DNA of 64,000 bases from Dugong dugon (Eukaryota; Chordata; Mammalia; Sirenia; Dugongidae). A program made the position numbers and the translations under genes. Of this stretch, positions 1 to 63,668 are shown piece after piece. Each line of letters opens with the position of its first letter. Positions within the stretch are counted from its first letter, which is position 1. Below the pieces are notes generated by a model. The model did not search any database. It was given only the letters and a program-made list of their open reading frames with translations, and was not told the DNA's origin. The stretch is taken from contig CM057463.1 of the NCBI GenBank assembly GCA_030035585.1, forward strand, positions 138,354,736 through 138,418,735, written 5' to 3'.

Positions 1-860
1 TTTATATTTGTTCAAGTAAAGGCTTGCCATTCCATGTGAATCCTGCCTGTGCCTACTAATTTAGTCCTGAACTTATTACATGGGTGCTTGGGCTCTTAGG
101 ACTTAGTCTTTGTCATTTACCTTATAAAGGCAGTGGCATGCCTTCTCAACTAATGTATGGCATATACAGTGAAACCTGTGAGAGCCGGAACTTGATGGGG
201 ACTGCTTTGTTTTTCCAGGTCTCAACAAGTTATCCACCTTTGACAGGGTGCAGTCTTACACTTTTCTGTCGCTCGTTTTTGTGGAAAATATTTGGGTTTT
301 CCTTTTCTGGCAGGTTTCTGCTGTACACAGGTTCCAGCTTTCACAGGTTTTACTACAGTAAGCGTTTCATAGATATTCCCTTACTCCCTTGCTTGCTTAA
401 TAATTCCCAAAGGATTTTTAATATTCTCTTTTGAGTTCTTTGCCCTTCTGCTGATGATTTCTTACTGCATAAGATGGCTGTTTTTCTATTAAATGATATA
501 TTTTTTTCTCTAAATAAGAGAACATTATTCTTTAAAGGTCGAGGAAACCAAGTAATTTCCACTGAGTCATCGTGTATCAGTGGTCTCTAACAGAGTCAAC
601 TTCCTCTGGTGTGACTTTAAAGGAACCCGACTTTCCTCAGGACATAAATTTTTAAATACTTTTCTGCCAAATGCAACCTATTAAATAAAGTGATTTAACC
701 ACTTCGGTTTCACCTTGCTTAATGATAGCCTAAGTAAAAAATTAGACTGCCTTGCTCTTCCAAGTAATAGTGGACCTAAGGGAGAGTAGATTGCCTGAGA
801 GTGAGGAGGGGACAGGAGCAAAATTTCCAGAGCAAAATTTAAGAAAATGTAATCATAAAT
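1..860. other. intergenic sequence, no gene seen
   Basis: No exon, RNA gene or clear repeat is recognisable here. The open frames are short and have no family resemblance. An AATAAA hexamer occurs on the plus strand near 684-690. In human, METTL14 lies tail-to-tail with SEC24D, so this stretch could be near or within its 3' UTR, but nothing in the sequence itself shows that. Confidence 0.5.
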
Positions 861-861
861 G

Positions 862-1115
862 TCGGGGGCAGTGGTGGTTCAGTGGTAGAATTCTCACCTT
901 GGAGGGTGGGTGTGGGGTGGAACCTGGCATTTTAGGAAGCTGCTGCTGATCAGTAACAATGCTTCTGGCGGAGATGCCTCACTGGGAAATAGCTGAGTGG
1001 TGCCAACTGGGACAGCGGGAGTCCTCATGTTCTCCCAAGCTGTACACAGAAGCAGGAGACCATGGGGGGCTCTGACAAGAGTCATCGGTATAAACCAAAG
1101 ATTGTGCCAGTCACG
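862..1115 (+). repeat. SINE with tRNA-Gly-like head, diverged
   Basis: The start closely resembles the 5' half of tRNA-Gly, with an A-box-like stretch 'tggttcagtgg' followed by 'tagaattctcacc'. The B-box region (around 'gggtggaacctgg') is degenerate and the clover-leaf is not maintained, so this is a tRNA-derived SINE and not a working tRNA gene. The minus-strand element at 35699-36037 has the same head, which supports a dispersed family. The 3' limit is uncertain. Confidence 0.65.
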
Positions 1116-1280
1116 TACGGATAGAGATTCAGATTGCAAAATGTGATTTTTTTTTTTTTTGCACGCCAGAGTTTGTTGCAGATTCATATCTGCTAAATCT
1201 AATTTCTCCTAATGCATAAATGTGAACTTTTTGCTACATAGGCATATTTGGCCCCCAAAATATTGATTAGGTAACATTAA

Positions 1281-1490
1281 CCTGGAGTCTGTGGGTGGTT
1301 CAAGCAGGCTAGTTGGCTGCTAACTGAAAGGTTGGAGGTTTGAGTTCACCCAGAGGTGCATTGGAAGAAAGGCCTGGTGATTTTACTTCTGAAAAATCAG
1401 CCATTGAAAACCCTATGGCGCACAGTTCTACTCTGAACATACATGGGGTCGCCGTGAGTCAGAGTTGACTCAACAGCAACTGGTGATGGT
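1281..1490 (+). repeat. AfroSINE, long form
   Basis: Sense orientation. The landmarks in order are 'ctgctaactgaaaggttgg', 'cccagaggtgc', the 'gccattgaaaaccctatgg' block, 'gttctactctga' and 'gtcagagttgactcaacagcaac'. It is moderately diverged, and no clear target duplication was found. Confidence 0.85.
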
Positions 1491-2894
1491 GAACCGTTAA
1501 TCCAAATCACGGGGTATCCTAAAACTATTTTCAAACGTGAATAATATGTATTTAAAGCAAGTTTTCTATGGACCCCAGAAAAACCCCAGTTTGAAAAATA
1601 CTGACTTAAAGTCTTAGTCTCTAAAAGGTCTTACAATTTCAAATTATTGAATTTTTTTTTTTATTTTGTAACTGGTAAAACTTAAAAAAATCAAAATAAA
1701 AATGGATACCTTGAAAATTCTTAGAAAACTCTTGTACTCTTGAGATTGCATCTGCAGTTACTATTATTTTATTGATAGTTTCCTTAACTAGACGCTAATA
1801 ATGTCTCCCAAAATGGATTTTTTCTGTATGTGATTGAGGACTGGATTTTCATGTATTACGTTTGGAGGACAATGGCTGTGGAAATCATGTTTGTGAGGAA
1901 AATGTTTTGGGAATTGGAGTTTGGCCTGGACAAGAGACACGATAGGGAGATGTGACAAGCCTTTGAAATATCTGAAAACTCCTTATCAAGTGGAGGAGAG
2001 CTTGCAGGGAGTTTCAGGGAAACAATCTGTTACATACAATTTTCTAGCAAATAAAAGTGTTGATAAACGGCTGCCTGGGGAGGGAGTGAGCTCATCACAT
2101 TCTCAAGCAGAGGCCAGAAAAACATCCATTAGAGATGACGACTAGGGAGTTGTTGCCTCTCCCAGCTAAGATTTTTTGTTGGTTTGTTTCTCTTTTTATC
2201 CAGATTAGTCTTAAATCTTATATTTTCAGCATTGAATTTTGGTTAGGTTTTCCCTTCCCCCCTCTCCCAAGATATACCTTTTCTGGAAGATTACTGACTT
2301 TAAACTTTCTGGAAGGTTTCAGACACTTCAGTGTGTCATGCCTCCTAGTGGAGCTGAAGCTCTACTTCAGATGACCTTTCCATGTTGGAAAAAACTCATC
2401 TAAAATTTGATCTTTGCTTTTCATTACTTTATTAATAGAGAAATGTTAGTTTCCAATTGGCTCAATATTAAAAAAAAAATTCTAACAGACCATTCCTAAC
2501 TATTCTCATTTTATATCATTAGGTTTAGACTTGTAGGAAGTGAAGGTAGCACCATTCAGTAACATTCCTCCAAGAAGTGTCTTCTTGCATGAGTGAATGC
2601 CTCTTATTTTTTCATAATGGTTTCTAAACATTCGAAATACAAATTGTCTTTGCTTTATAGTGAGGTTTTTAACACTTAAAGCAGCTTAGGCTACAGTTTT
2701 CTCATATTGATAAGTTTATTTTAATCTCTGAAACTATCTGTTAATTGCCACTGACATTTCTGTAGCATTTAAAGATAGTGACTTGATTTGAGGATGTCAA
2801 TCAAGATACTTATGGCATAGTAGCAAATACTAGTAGGAGTCAGATTAGTCCTAGTTTTCACGATCCTTAGCAAGCTCAGTTAATAATAATAATA
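1491..2894. other. intergenic, no recognised feature
   Basis: AT-rich sequence with only short, unconvincing open frames. A short (aat)n run lies at about 2881-2896. Nothing else is recognised. Confidence 0.5.
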
Positions 2895-3112
2895 ATTAAC
2901 AGCAAAGAACACTTAAATAGCACTTACTATGTGTCAGACACTGTTCTAAACTCTCTACATATATTAACTTAATCCTTGGAACAACCAAGTAGGAAACAGG
3001 CACAGAAAGGTTTCACATTTGCCCTAGATGACACAGCTAGTGGTGGAGCTAGTATAGAAACCCAGGTAGTTGTTCCAGAGCCCGTGCTTTTAGCCATTAT
3101 GCTCTACCACCT
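2895..3112 (-). repeat. MIR SINE, antisense
   Basis: It shows the antisense MIR order: 'cacttactatgtgtcagac', 'ctgttctaaac', 'attaacttaatcctt', then 'gatgacacagctagtggt', and ends near a 'gcccgtgcttttagcc' tRNA-like head. This is an ancient mammalian SINE, heavily diverged. Confidence 0.75.
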
Positions 3113-3329
3113 CTCAAGGTCTTTGGGGAGTACTATTTCAGAATATCCATCCAGCACTTACACCATTTTGGCAAGTGGTTATTCGTTATATATTGGGTTT
3201 CTCCTACCATTGAAAGCTAATCTCTCCATTTGTGCTCTGTATTATATTCCCTTCTGTCTTCCAAGGGTCTTGCCCATTTGAGTATTTTTCTGTCTTAAAT
3301 CTTCAACATTCTTTTGAGTACAGTATTCT

Positions 3330-4712
3330 CACTTTTTTTTTTCCCCAACATAATACTGGCTTCTTCCTGTCAGCATTTAAATGTCAAATCCCTGCCTGTC
3401 TTAAAACCCAAAACCCTCCCTTCCACCTTTAACCCTCTCATCTCCTTCTTGAGTTCCTCTGTCTCCCTTTCCTCAACCTATCTCAATCTAGCGCATACAT
3501 CCTCACTAATCCAGTGGAACTGCTCTCACTGAAGTCCCCCAGGGCTTTTTCACTTATTCCAACATACATTTAAGTCTTTAATGTGCCTTTTGGAAGCCTG
3601 TACTGACCACTCTCTCCATGCCTTGACAGCCTCTTGCCAAGTTTTCCTTCTTACCTCTCTGGCCCTTCCTTCCCAGACTCCTTTGCAGGTTTCAGTTTTG
3701 CTGTCTACCTCAGGGATCTGCTGCCTTCTCACTCTACATAGTCACCCTAGGTTATTTCATCCACTGTGTGGCTTCTATGTCTCTCTATATAGATGACTTC
3801 TTATCTCTAGTTCAGAACTCTCTCTTGAGCCTTAGAACCATATTTTCAGGCACTTTTGTTTATCTCACTTGGATATCTTGCAAGCCATCTCTACATGTAC
3901 AAATTTGAACCCAACACTTTTCTTCCACCTTTTGCCCATGTGTGCATGCATTTGCACGCACACACCCACACACAATCTGCTTCTAATCCTGTGTTCCCTT
4001 TCTTAAGGAATTGCCTCACTGTCTACCCATCTGTCCAAAGCAGAAAGCTGGGTATCATTTTCTGACACTTTCTTTTCTCTCACTAACTTTGCCTTCCCAC
4101 CATATACCATTATTTTAATTCAGGCCACCATGAATGAACTAGGACGATCACTCTGACAATCTTTTAATGGTCTCTCTGCTTCTGGCTCAACCCTGACCTT
4201 CTAAATAGTAATAATGCCACTCTGTTGCTTAAATAACTTTGAATATCTTCACTTTGTCATTAGGATTAAGTTTAAACTCCCCCTTGGCCAGGACTCACCA
4301 TACCCAGCCCTCCAGCTTATCTTTTGCCACTTTGGCTCTTGGTGGTAAGTTCCAGTAAGTGTATTGAAAGGGTAATCCATGTTCTCTCCTACTCTGGGCC
4401 TTCATGGATATTTTTCGCTCTGCTGGAATATTTATCAGTACCCCTAGTTACCTGGCTAATGGCTACTAATCTTTTCAGGCCTCAGCTTCAATATAACTTC
4501 CTCTGGGAAATCTCTACTGATGACACCATCTCCAACTAGACTAGGTCAGATATCCCTGCTATGTGCTCACTGTAGCATTTCATAGCACTTACAAAGCCTT
4601 ACTGTAATTTTGGAGATGGCAGGGACCTGTTTGTGCTGCTCATTGTCTCCCCAGTAGAGGGCACAGTGCATGGCACACAGGAGGTGGCAATTTAAGTGTT
4701 TGTTGAATGAAA
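3330..4712 (+). repeat. L2-type LINE remnant, sense
   Basis: Pyrimidine-rich decayed LINE sequence. The 3' part has the L2 tail pattern: 'cactgtagcatttcatagcac', 'ggcagggacctgtttgtgc', 'tctccccagtagagggcac', 'ggcacacaggaggtgg' and 'tgtttgttgaatga'. All frames are broken. The 3' end is secure; the 5' limit is approximate. Confidence 0.6.
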
Positions 4713-5102
4713 ACATACTACCTCCTAAAATGGTACATTGTATTTTCTGACCTCCTAATTACTCAGAAAGTTCTTTCAACTGAATGGCACCTTGCTCCTT
4801 CTATTTACTGGTTCTGGTTCTATAGTCTAGGGAACACACAGAACATATTATTAGGCTGCCTTCAAGTGAATAAAGGAACGTGCTCTGTGCCTCTGTTCTA
4901 TGTGGAGTGTGGTGCCTAGAGCAGAACACTCATCTAGGTGTGGTCTCCCCTCCGAGAGTAGAGTGGGACCATTGTTATACTCATCTGACATGCTAACCCT
5001 GTAAGAAAGCAGATTGAGATCGCATTTGCTTTCATCCCACTACTGACTCATATTGACAAACTCCCTAGGTTCTTTCTTTTTAGTATGTGCTGTGCCCAAG
5101 AA
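4713..5102. other. intergenic, no recognised feature
   Basis: No exon or clear repeat is recognised between the L2 tail and the next SINE. Confidence 0.4.
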
Positions 5103-5313
5103 GGAGTCCCTAAGTGGTGCTAACAGCACATTCAGCTGCTAATCTAAAGGTTGGAGTTTCAAGTCCACCCAGAAGCACCTGGGAAGAAAGGCTGGTGATC
5201 TACTTCCAAAAATGCAGCCACTGAAAACCTTCTGGAGCACAGTTCTACTCTGACACACATGGGTTCACCAGAGTTGAAATCGACTTGATGCCAACTGTTT
5301 GGTTGTTGTTGTT
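5103..5313 (+). repeat. AfroSINE, long form
   Basis: The 5' end reads 'ggagtccctaagtggtgc', followed by 'cagctgctaatctaaaggttgg', the 'cactgaaaacc' block and 'ttctactctgacacacatgg'. It ends in a gttgtt-rich tail at about 5301-5313. Confidence 0.85.
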
Positions 5314-5494
5314 TCCAAGAAGGATTTCCTTCACCCCTGCATGTTCATTTGGTTTTTGGATCCAAGTCTAGAATTTTATTTCTTCTTGTTAAACTTGTCC
5401 AAGTCATGGTGAAACACTGTATCAGTTGCCTAACATGTGGAGGGGATTTTAAGCCTGTTAGTTTGTTATTCTACTCAATTTCATGACATTTACT

Positions 5495-5655
5495 AATAAA
5501 CCTTTCTAGCCATGTAATCATAAACGAGGTACTTAATCACTTCAAGCCTGTTCATGTGTAAAATGAGGGTTGCTGAGAAGAATAAATGTGATAGTATTCA
5601 CAAAGCATTAGCACGGTTCTTGGGACATGGTATATACTGAATATATTTTAGGTAT
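5495..5655 (+). repeat. MIR SINE fragment, sense
   Basis: 'acttcaagcctgttc..tgtaaaatgagggttgctga' leads into 'gcacggttcttgggacatgg', matching the central and 3' parts of MIR. Diverged. Confidence 0.55.
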
Positions 5656-5773
5656 TATAATTATTTTTTATGTAAATCATTGATAACAAAGTTGAACAAG
5701 ATTGAATAAGGCAGATACAGGACAGATGCCTGTGTCACACGACTCAAAACCACTCTCCTAGGTTTATATCCAA

Positions 5774-5978
5774 GGAGCCCTGATGACACAGTGGTTAAGT
5801 GCTCAACTACTAACTGAAAGGCTGGGTGGTTCAAACACGCCAGCCACTCTGAAGGAGAAAGATATGACAGCCTGTTTCTATAAAGATTAAACCTCGGAAA
5901 CCCTATGGGACAGTTTTACTCTGTCCTATAGGGTTGCTATGATTCAGAGTTGACTGGATGGCAATGGGTGGTGTGGTG
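5774..5978 (+). repeat. AfroSINE
   Basis: It starts 'ggagccctgatgacacagtgg' and continues with the 'ctctgaaggagaaagatatg' variant block, 'ggaaaccctatgggacagtt' and 'gactggatggcaatgggtgg'. This subtype carries the 'gagaaagat.tg.cag.ctg' insert, also seen at 28669-28870 and, in antisense, at 30712-30893. Confidence 0.9.
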
Positions 5979-6227
5979 GTAGGTTTATATCTGTTAATAA
6001 TGATCATTTGATGATTTCTTGTAGCCTGTTTCAATTTACCTTGCCCACAAGGACATAATTAGAGAACTTTTTAAATGCCTTTCTCAAGTAACATAGTCTC
6101 TGATATTTCCTTGATTTACTTATTACCTAAGACTCTCCAACCTTCAAAAAAAAAAAAAAGTTTTCCTGATTTGTTCTCAGTGATCCCATCCAAACAACTT
6201 TTGGCCAAGATACTTTGAGTACTACTC

Positions 6228-6233
6228 TTTATT
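6228..6233 (-). promoter_or_regulatory. second (distal) AATAAA poly(A) signal candidate
   Basis: An AATAAA hexamer on the minus strand, 713 nt past the SEC24D stop and 50 nt beyond the proximal candidate. Either or both signals could be used. Confidence 0.4.
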
Positions 6234-6254
6234 TCTTTTCAAAATCCCAAAATA

Positions 6255-6945
6255 CATTAAAAGAGCATATGAAGTGATTTATTGATACTGGTTAAGATCC
6301 ATTATATACAGGTAGAAACCTTCAAAATTGTACAAAGAACCATTCAGAATATTGATGGACAGTTTTATAGACAAAACAACTAGAAAATTGTTGAAACATA
6401 CACAACGTATAATTATGAAAAAAAAAAAGTAGAACACAGATGATTCTACCGGATAGACTCTAAGGTTATTAAAAGTCTGTTATACAAACCTTAAGTTGAA
6501 AAATGTGTTCAACAGGGTTACATGGTTTTAAAAAATTAGGTATAATGTAAAAGTTAAGTTTTGTTTTTTTCTCATTGTAAATGAGAGAGGAACCAAGATA
6601 AATTTTTACTCCAAATCTATACATTTTGAAAAATAATTTATGTCTAACACAAAGAAAAATGAGAATGTTTACAGTTCTGTAAACTATGTCTTCCATGAAA
6701 TGCAAACTGTATCAGTTTTAAGTTAAAAATTGTGCAGTCAGAAATAGACTGTTCCCATTAAGATACAGCTGTACCTTCATTGGCTTTATACCTGAGCACC
6801 AAAGCTGAAGTTCTAAATGCCGTCTTGGAAAGCTATTCTGAAAGGGAGCAAGAAATCAAAACTAGTTTGTTATCATCTGGAGAATTGGGCACCAGGAAGG
6901 AGATTATCTCCTTAAAATGCAACATCAACAATAGAGAAGGTTCAC
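6255..6945 (-). other. SEC24D: SEC24D 3' UTR (predicted)
   Basis: Starts directly after the stop codon at 6946-6948 and runs about 690 nt to the expected cleavage zone past the first good AATAAA. It is AT-rich and contains no recent SINE, although both flanks do. The short open frames inside it on either strand have no family resemblance. The 3' limit is inferred from the hexamer position, not observed. Confidence 0.65.
6278..6283 (-). promoter_or_regulatory. proximal AATAAA poly(A) signal candidate for SEC24D
   Basis: Canonical hexamer on the minus strand, 663 nt past the stop codon. Cleavage would be expected 10-30 nt further on, at about 6248-6268. Confidence 0.55.
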
Positions 6946-58752
<51,807 letters not shown>

Positions 58753-58829
58753 TCAAGCAATAAAATGTTGTCCACAATACTCAAACAAAAATTAAATGTA
58801 TCTCTCATTTATAAGCATATGTTTATATA

Positions 58830-58980
58830 CACCCAAAACCAAACCCATTGCTGTTGAGTCATTTCCGACTCATAGCGACCCTACTGGATAGAGCAGAGCT
58901 GCCCCACAGGGCTTCCAAGGAGCAGCTGGTGGATTCGAACTGCCAATCTTTTGGTTAGCAGCCGAGCTCTTAATATTTAT
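58830..58980 (-). repeat. AfroSINE, short form, antisense
   Basis: 'ccattgctgttgagtcattt' to 'gttagcagccgagctctta', flanked by 13-bp duplications 'atatgtttatata' (58817-58829 and 58981-58993). Confidence 0.92.
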
Positions 58981-59789
58981 ATATGTTTATATATATGGCA
59001 ACTAGATGGCACCTAATAACAATGTTTGTGTAGATGTGTGTGAAGCAGAGAGGGAGACAGAAAGGAACGGAAGAACACAGAGATATAATGATGGCAATAA
59101 TACTTAACAATACTTACCATGTTAAAAATGTCCTGGATACCTTTCACCACATATTTTGCTAAGTTTGTTCATAAACTATAAATAAAGAAGTAAATTGGGT
59201 CTGATTTTATAAACTTTATTTTGCATAGCAGTATGCTGTTTACATAGTTTCATCTAAGTATACAAAATATGTCTTCAAAAATACAACTGTCTGTTTGAAG
59301 AAATATGCAATAATTCTCACTTATTTAGGCAAGGAGGTTGGTTCTGCCTTTTCTGTCACTCTATCAGCTGACAAAATGATTCACAGAGTGCTCTCAACAT
59401 GGTCAGTCATACTCTGCCAGAACTAAAAAATAAACATTTCAATTGCTTCTTCCTCATAAACATACATAGAAACCATTATACATTTTTTAAAGTTTGAAAG
59501 GGAAAATGCTTCAGCATTAGAAAATGGCCTGTTTCTAACTCTTCCACCTTTCAGACTAAAACCACAAGGGTTCTTATTTTTATAAATCTCCCCAAAGAAA
59601 ATATTTTTAGAAAAGCATGAAAAGGATAGGGTTTGGCATGTTGACTAACGTTCTTTACAGAAAAATACGTAAATGAAGCAGATTGCTAGCTTTTTAATGG
59701 AGATCTGAAGATGAGGAGGTAGGTGGCGAGGAGGTGGGTTCATAAGGCTATTTTCTGCTGAAGTCCACTTTTGCTCCCTACCCAGATGG

Positions 59790-60288
59790 CAAAAGATCTC
59801 TTTAAAGTGTTAAAAAGCAAAGATGCCACTTTAAGGACTAAGGTGCGCCTGACCCAAGCCATGGTGTTTTCAATCACCTTACAGTGAATAAGGAAGAGCA
59901 AAGAAGAATTGATGCTTTTGAATGGTGTTGATGAAGAATATTGAATATATCACAAACTGCCAGAAGAACAAACAAATCTGTCTTGGAAGAAGTACAACCA
60001 GAATGCTCCTTAGTAGCAAGGACAGCGAGACTTCACCTCACATACTTTGAGCATGTTATCAGGAAGTTTCAGTACCTTGACAAGGACATCATGCTTGGTA
60101 AAGCAGAGGGTCAGTGAAAAAGAGGAAGACCCTCAATGAGATGGACTGACACAGTGGCTACAACAATGGGCTCAAACACAGCAACGACAGTGAGGATGGT
60201 GCAGGACCGGGTAGAGTTTCATTCTGTGGTACATAGGGTCACTATGAGTCAGAACCGACTTGACAGCACCTAACAACAACAACAACAA
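59790..60288 (+). mobile_element. RTE-type LINE 3' end, sense
   Basis: About 500 bp from 'caaaagatctctttaaagtg' through 'ctgacccaagccatggtg' to a caacaacaac tail. 5'-truncated with broken frames (TGA near 60112). Flanked by 8-bp duplications ccagatgg (59782-59789 and 60289-60296). Confidence 0.92.
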
Positions 60289-60479
60289 CCAGATGGTCAA
60301 TGTGAAGACTAATCCACAGCTGAGGTTTCAGGCACCGACTGTGAGGTCCCAGAGCAGAAAAAGCAGTTTCAACACATTATGCAAAGGAGTCAGGGAAGGG
60401 ATTTAAAACAAAAAAGTTTGGAAGCACTCCCTACTGACTCTGAACTGCCCTGCTTCCACCTCCAGTCCAAGGAAGCCAG

Positions 60480-60598
60480 ACAGCAGATAAGATTTTCTTA
60501 TTTATTGTCTCTTCTGATCCATAGCATGGATAGTTCTAGCGCCCCACTGGTAAGATTGTGACAAGGATTAAACAAGTAATACATGTGGGTAATCCATG
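60480..60598 (+). repeat. MIR fragment, segment 1 of 2
   Basis: 'gtaagattgtgacaaggatt' and 'aacaagtaatacatgtggg' match the MIR 3' half. It resumes at about 60773-60825 ('gtacagagcactgtgtctgg') after the RTE insertion. Confidence 0.55.
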
Positions 60599-60772
60599 AG
60601 GATCAGCGAAAACGAGGAAGACCCTCAACGAGATGGATTGACACACTGGCTGCAACAATGAGCTCAAGCATAACAACGATTGTGAGGATGGTGCAGGACC
60701 GGGCAGTGTTTCGTTCTGCTGTATATACGATCGCTGTAAGTCGGAACCGATTCAACGGCACCTAACAACACT
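60599..60772 (+). mobile_element. RTE-type LINE 3' tail, sense, inserted in MIR
   Basis: 'aggatcagcgaaaacgagga', 'agatggattgacacactgg', 'ggtgcaggaccgggcagtg' and 'gtcggaaccgattcaacgg'. About 174 bp, low divergence, 5'-truncated. Confidence 0.87.
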
Positions 60773-60825
60773 GTGTAGTACAGAGCACTGTGTCTGGCAC
60801 AGAATTGTTGGATAAAAGGTAACTT
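60773..60825 (+). repeat. MIR fragment, segment 2 of 2
   Basis: 'gtacagagcactgtgtctgg', 'cacagaattgttggataaa': the MIR 3' end continuing from 60598. Confidence 0.5.
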
Positions 60826-62769
60826 ATCATCTCTATATAGAACCACCTTTCCTTTCTCAAAACCACTCAGTTCAGGAAGGAGTATCTTAACTGGAGAGTT
60901 ACAGCTGGATAAGTTTGAAATGGACTCTCTTGAGTTCCTGAAGGCATTTATTTATATAAATATTTAAACCAGCCAACTTGTTTGTTATTGCAAAATGTGA
61001 TTATAAATGTGATCTAGAAGGCATGGAATCTACCTTTCAGGAGCTTTTGATACAATCTAGGGTAAAAAGCTGAGATACAGAATAGATTTTAAAAACACTC
61101 TAGGAATTTGATTTAAATGTATACACATACACACAAATATATTAAAGCATACAGTACTCTTTTTTATACAAGCCTTTTGTTTAAAAGGCATAAAGTGACA
61201 AATGTTTGTGCTCTTTAGCTGGTAAAACAAGGAATAATCTGAAGAGGTAAGAGGGAAATGAACAAAAAGATGTAGGTACAAGCAAGAGTTCCTTAGAACC
61301 AGGAATGGAGAATTAGGGGAGTAAGAAGTGAAAAACAGTAAAAATGTAATGATAAGGTAGCTGTTTCTGAGTCCTCAAAAACCCAGTTATCAGTGCTGCC
61401 TGTTTTATCGTTCTGTTCTACAGCTTCAACTTTCGAGATCAGAAGATGCTTTGAGGAGTTAAACTATGGAGAAAGCTTGCCATTTGCATCCACTCCAGCA
61501 GTCCTTTTATTTTTATTTTCTTTTCTCATCCTCTTATTTTCAAAAAGTGCAAAGGCTATAATCAATTCCCTGAGAGACTTCAGAAACGAACTATGATGCA
61601 ATTATTTCTAGACAAACCAGAGGTAATGGAAGGGAATCGACCTTATTTTTACTGATAGGATTTGCTCAAAGGCAGGCCCAGCCTAAAATTACTGTGAAAT
61701 TGTCAGCAACTAACACCTAAGCCTTCCAATCCTGGCAGATTCAAACTTGCAGCACTGAAAAGGAATGTCTAGTAATAAACCGGCATCAAGCCATGACTGT
61801 ATCTAGGCTATTAAATATGCTTACCTTTTTTTGACTTTCACTCTTTTGGAAGCAGGATGATGGATAGGTAAGTATGGTCTTCAGACAATTGTGGTGACAG
61901 TAAAGAATGTTAAAAGTTTTTTAACTGTTTACATTTTATTTTCAGGCAACAGGACCTGGGTTTCTAAATTGCGCCGTCTTGTTTCATCTCCCTCAGGCCA
62001 TGTTGAAAACCATCAGAGATTTTTCTTTGCTCTCTCCAGATGTCTGCTTATCTGCTACACAGTAGTGTGCAAGAGCTCATAAACAGCTAATCTCACTTGT
62101 CTTCTGAGTTCAGCATTAGTGCCTTATAACACAAATGACTTTCCAAATTTTTCCCTAATTTTTTTTCTTACAAAAGACATTATATCACATTAAAAATATT
62201 TTTAGGTTTCATAATTTTGCTCATAAATGTGCTTTGATCTTTTGGCCTCTAGTATGTCCCTGTCCTTTTTATTCCCTGTTCTTATCTTAAATGGAAAAGT
62301 GAAAGGATAGAAATACTGGCTCCAAAAACCTCCTCTGACTATTCTTGGTTCTGACTCTGTGTGGCATGGCCCAGTTAACACAATCTAAAAAGTGATGGGG
62401 AAGCTGAGGAAAGAAGAGGAAAGAGAATAATATTTAATTCTTTGCCTATATTTTTGGATTACCAGGATCATGCCAAATATAATATTGGTACTAATTTTAA
62501 TTACCGCACTTTAATTAAATAAAATGTATCTCTTTTTTGTGCATGTATAACATCATGGTGGATTCTGGAACATAAGTCAGAATGTAGTTCACTGGGAAGC
62601 TAGGTGCTAAAATACCAGTAATTGAAAAACAACACAAAAACTTTTGGTTACTTTTTCATATAAAAGAGGTAGGCAGCAAGATGTATCAGTGAAAACCTTC
62701 CTGATATACTGGTAAAATTTTTAAGGTCTTCTTATTTTAAAACATTGATTTTCCAAATATTCCTGCTAT

Positions 62770-62910
62770 TATCTCAGGTAAATATTTTTTATACTAGGTG
62801 CTGGGTATATTGCGTGCCTTTGTGAGGCTTATAGTCTAAGGGAGTAGAAAGACATTAACAAGCATATAAATATATATAATTAAAAGAACAGGGTATGAGT
62901 AGAAAGAATG
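62770..62910 (-). repeat. L2 3'-end-like fragment, antisense
   Basis: 'ataggtgctgggtat'-type text followed by 'gtgaggcttatagtctaagg' and 'aagacattaacaagcat', resembling the antisense L2 tail. Confidence 0.45.
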
Positions 62911-63273
62911 TTGGGAGATAATGTTTCAAGATCATTAACAAAAGCCCTTTTTAGCCTAAAAAGGTAATGTTAAACTATTCACAGACTGCATTTCCAAAAC
63001 AAAAATAGATACTCAAAGAAAATGAAGCACAATGTCAAGAGAACCATCATGATGATTTTTATAAAGTTTGTAGAATATGTATTTTAGTTTTAGCATCTAT
63101 ATGATTAAGAAAGATCTGACTACAGATTTTATGTTTTTAGGAAAATGATAAACAACAGACAGTAACTAAATATTAAAAGCAGGTATACCAAACCTGGAAA
63201 GCTAAGAAAATATGACGGTGTTTTTCTAAAATAAATCCAGTAGGTGGCATTGTGCAATTAAAAATTAAAGTAA

Positions 63274-63427
63274 AACAAACTCGTTGCTATTGCATCAATT
63301 CTGACTCATAAAGACCCTATAGGACAGAGTAGAAACCATAGGGTTTCCAAGGAGCAGCTGGTGGATTCGGACTGCTGACCTTTTTGTTAGGAGCCATAGC
63401 TCTTAACCACTGTACCAACAGGGCTCC
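63274..63427 (-). repeat. AfroSINE, short form, antisense
   Basis: 'aactcgttgctattgcatca', 'ccctataggacagagtagaa', 'ggtggattcggactgctgac' and 'gtaccaacagggctcc'. Confidence 0.9.
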
Positions 63428-63511
63428 AGCTAATCGATCAGTAGTAATAAAACACCCAAGATAATTATGTTATATTCATTTTGCATAACTCTAATAACAT
63501 TTATTATTATT

Positions 63512-63668
63512 GGTGCTAATAGTTAATGTGCTTGGCTGCTAACTGAAAGGCTGAAGTTGGAGACCACCCAGAGGCACCTCAGAAGAAAAGCCTGGCTGGT
63601 TTACTTCCAAAAAATCAACCACTGAAAATTCTATAGTGTACAGTTCTACTCTGATACACACAGGGTTA
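63512..63668 (+). repeat. AfroSINE, long form, 3'-truncated, sense
   Basis: 'ggtgctaatagttaatgtgc', 'ctgctaactgaaaggctgaa', 'cccagaggcacctcagaag', 'ccactgaaaattctatagtg' and 'gttctactctgatacacaca'. Lacks the 3' end. Confidence 0.83.

Noticed and set aside
862-945. Possible functional tRNA-Gly gene
   Set aside because: The A box is good, but the B box and the 3' half do not fold as a tRNA, and the same head is found on a dispersed SINE at 35699-36037.
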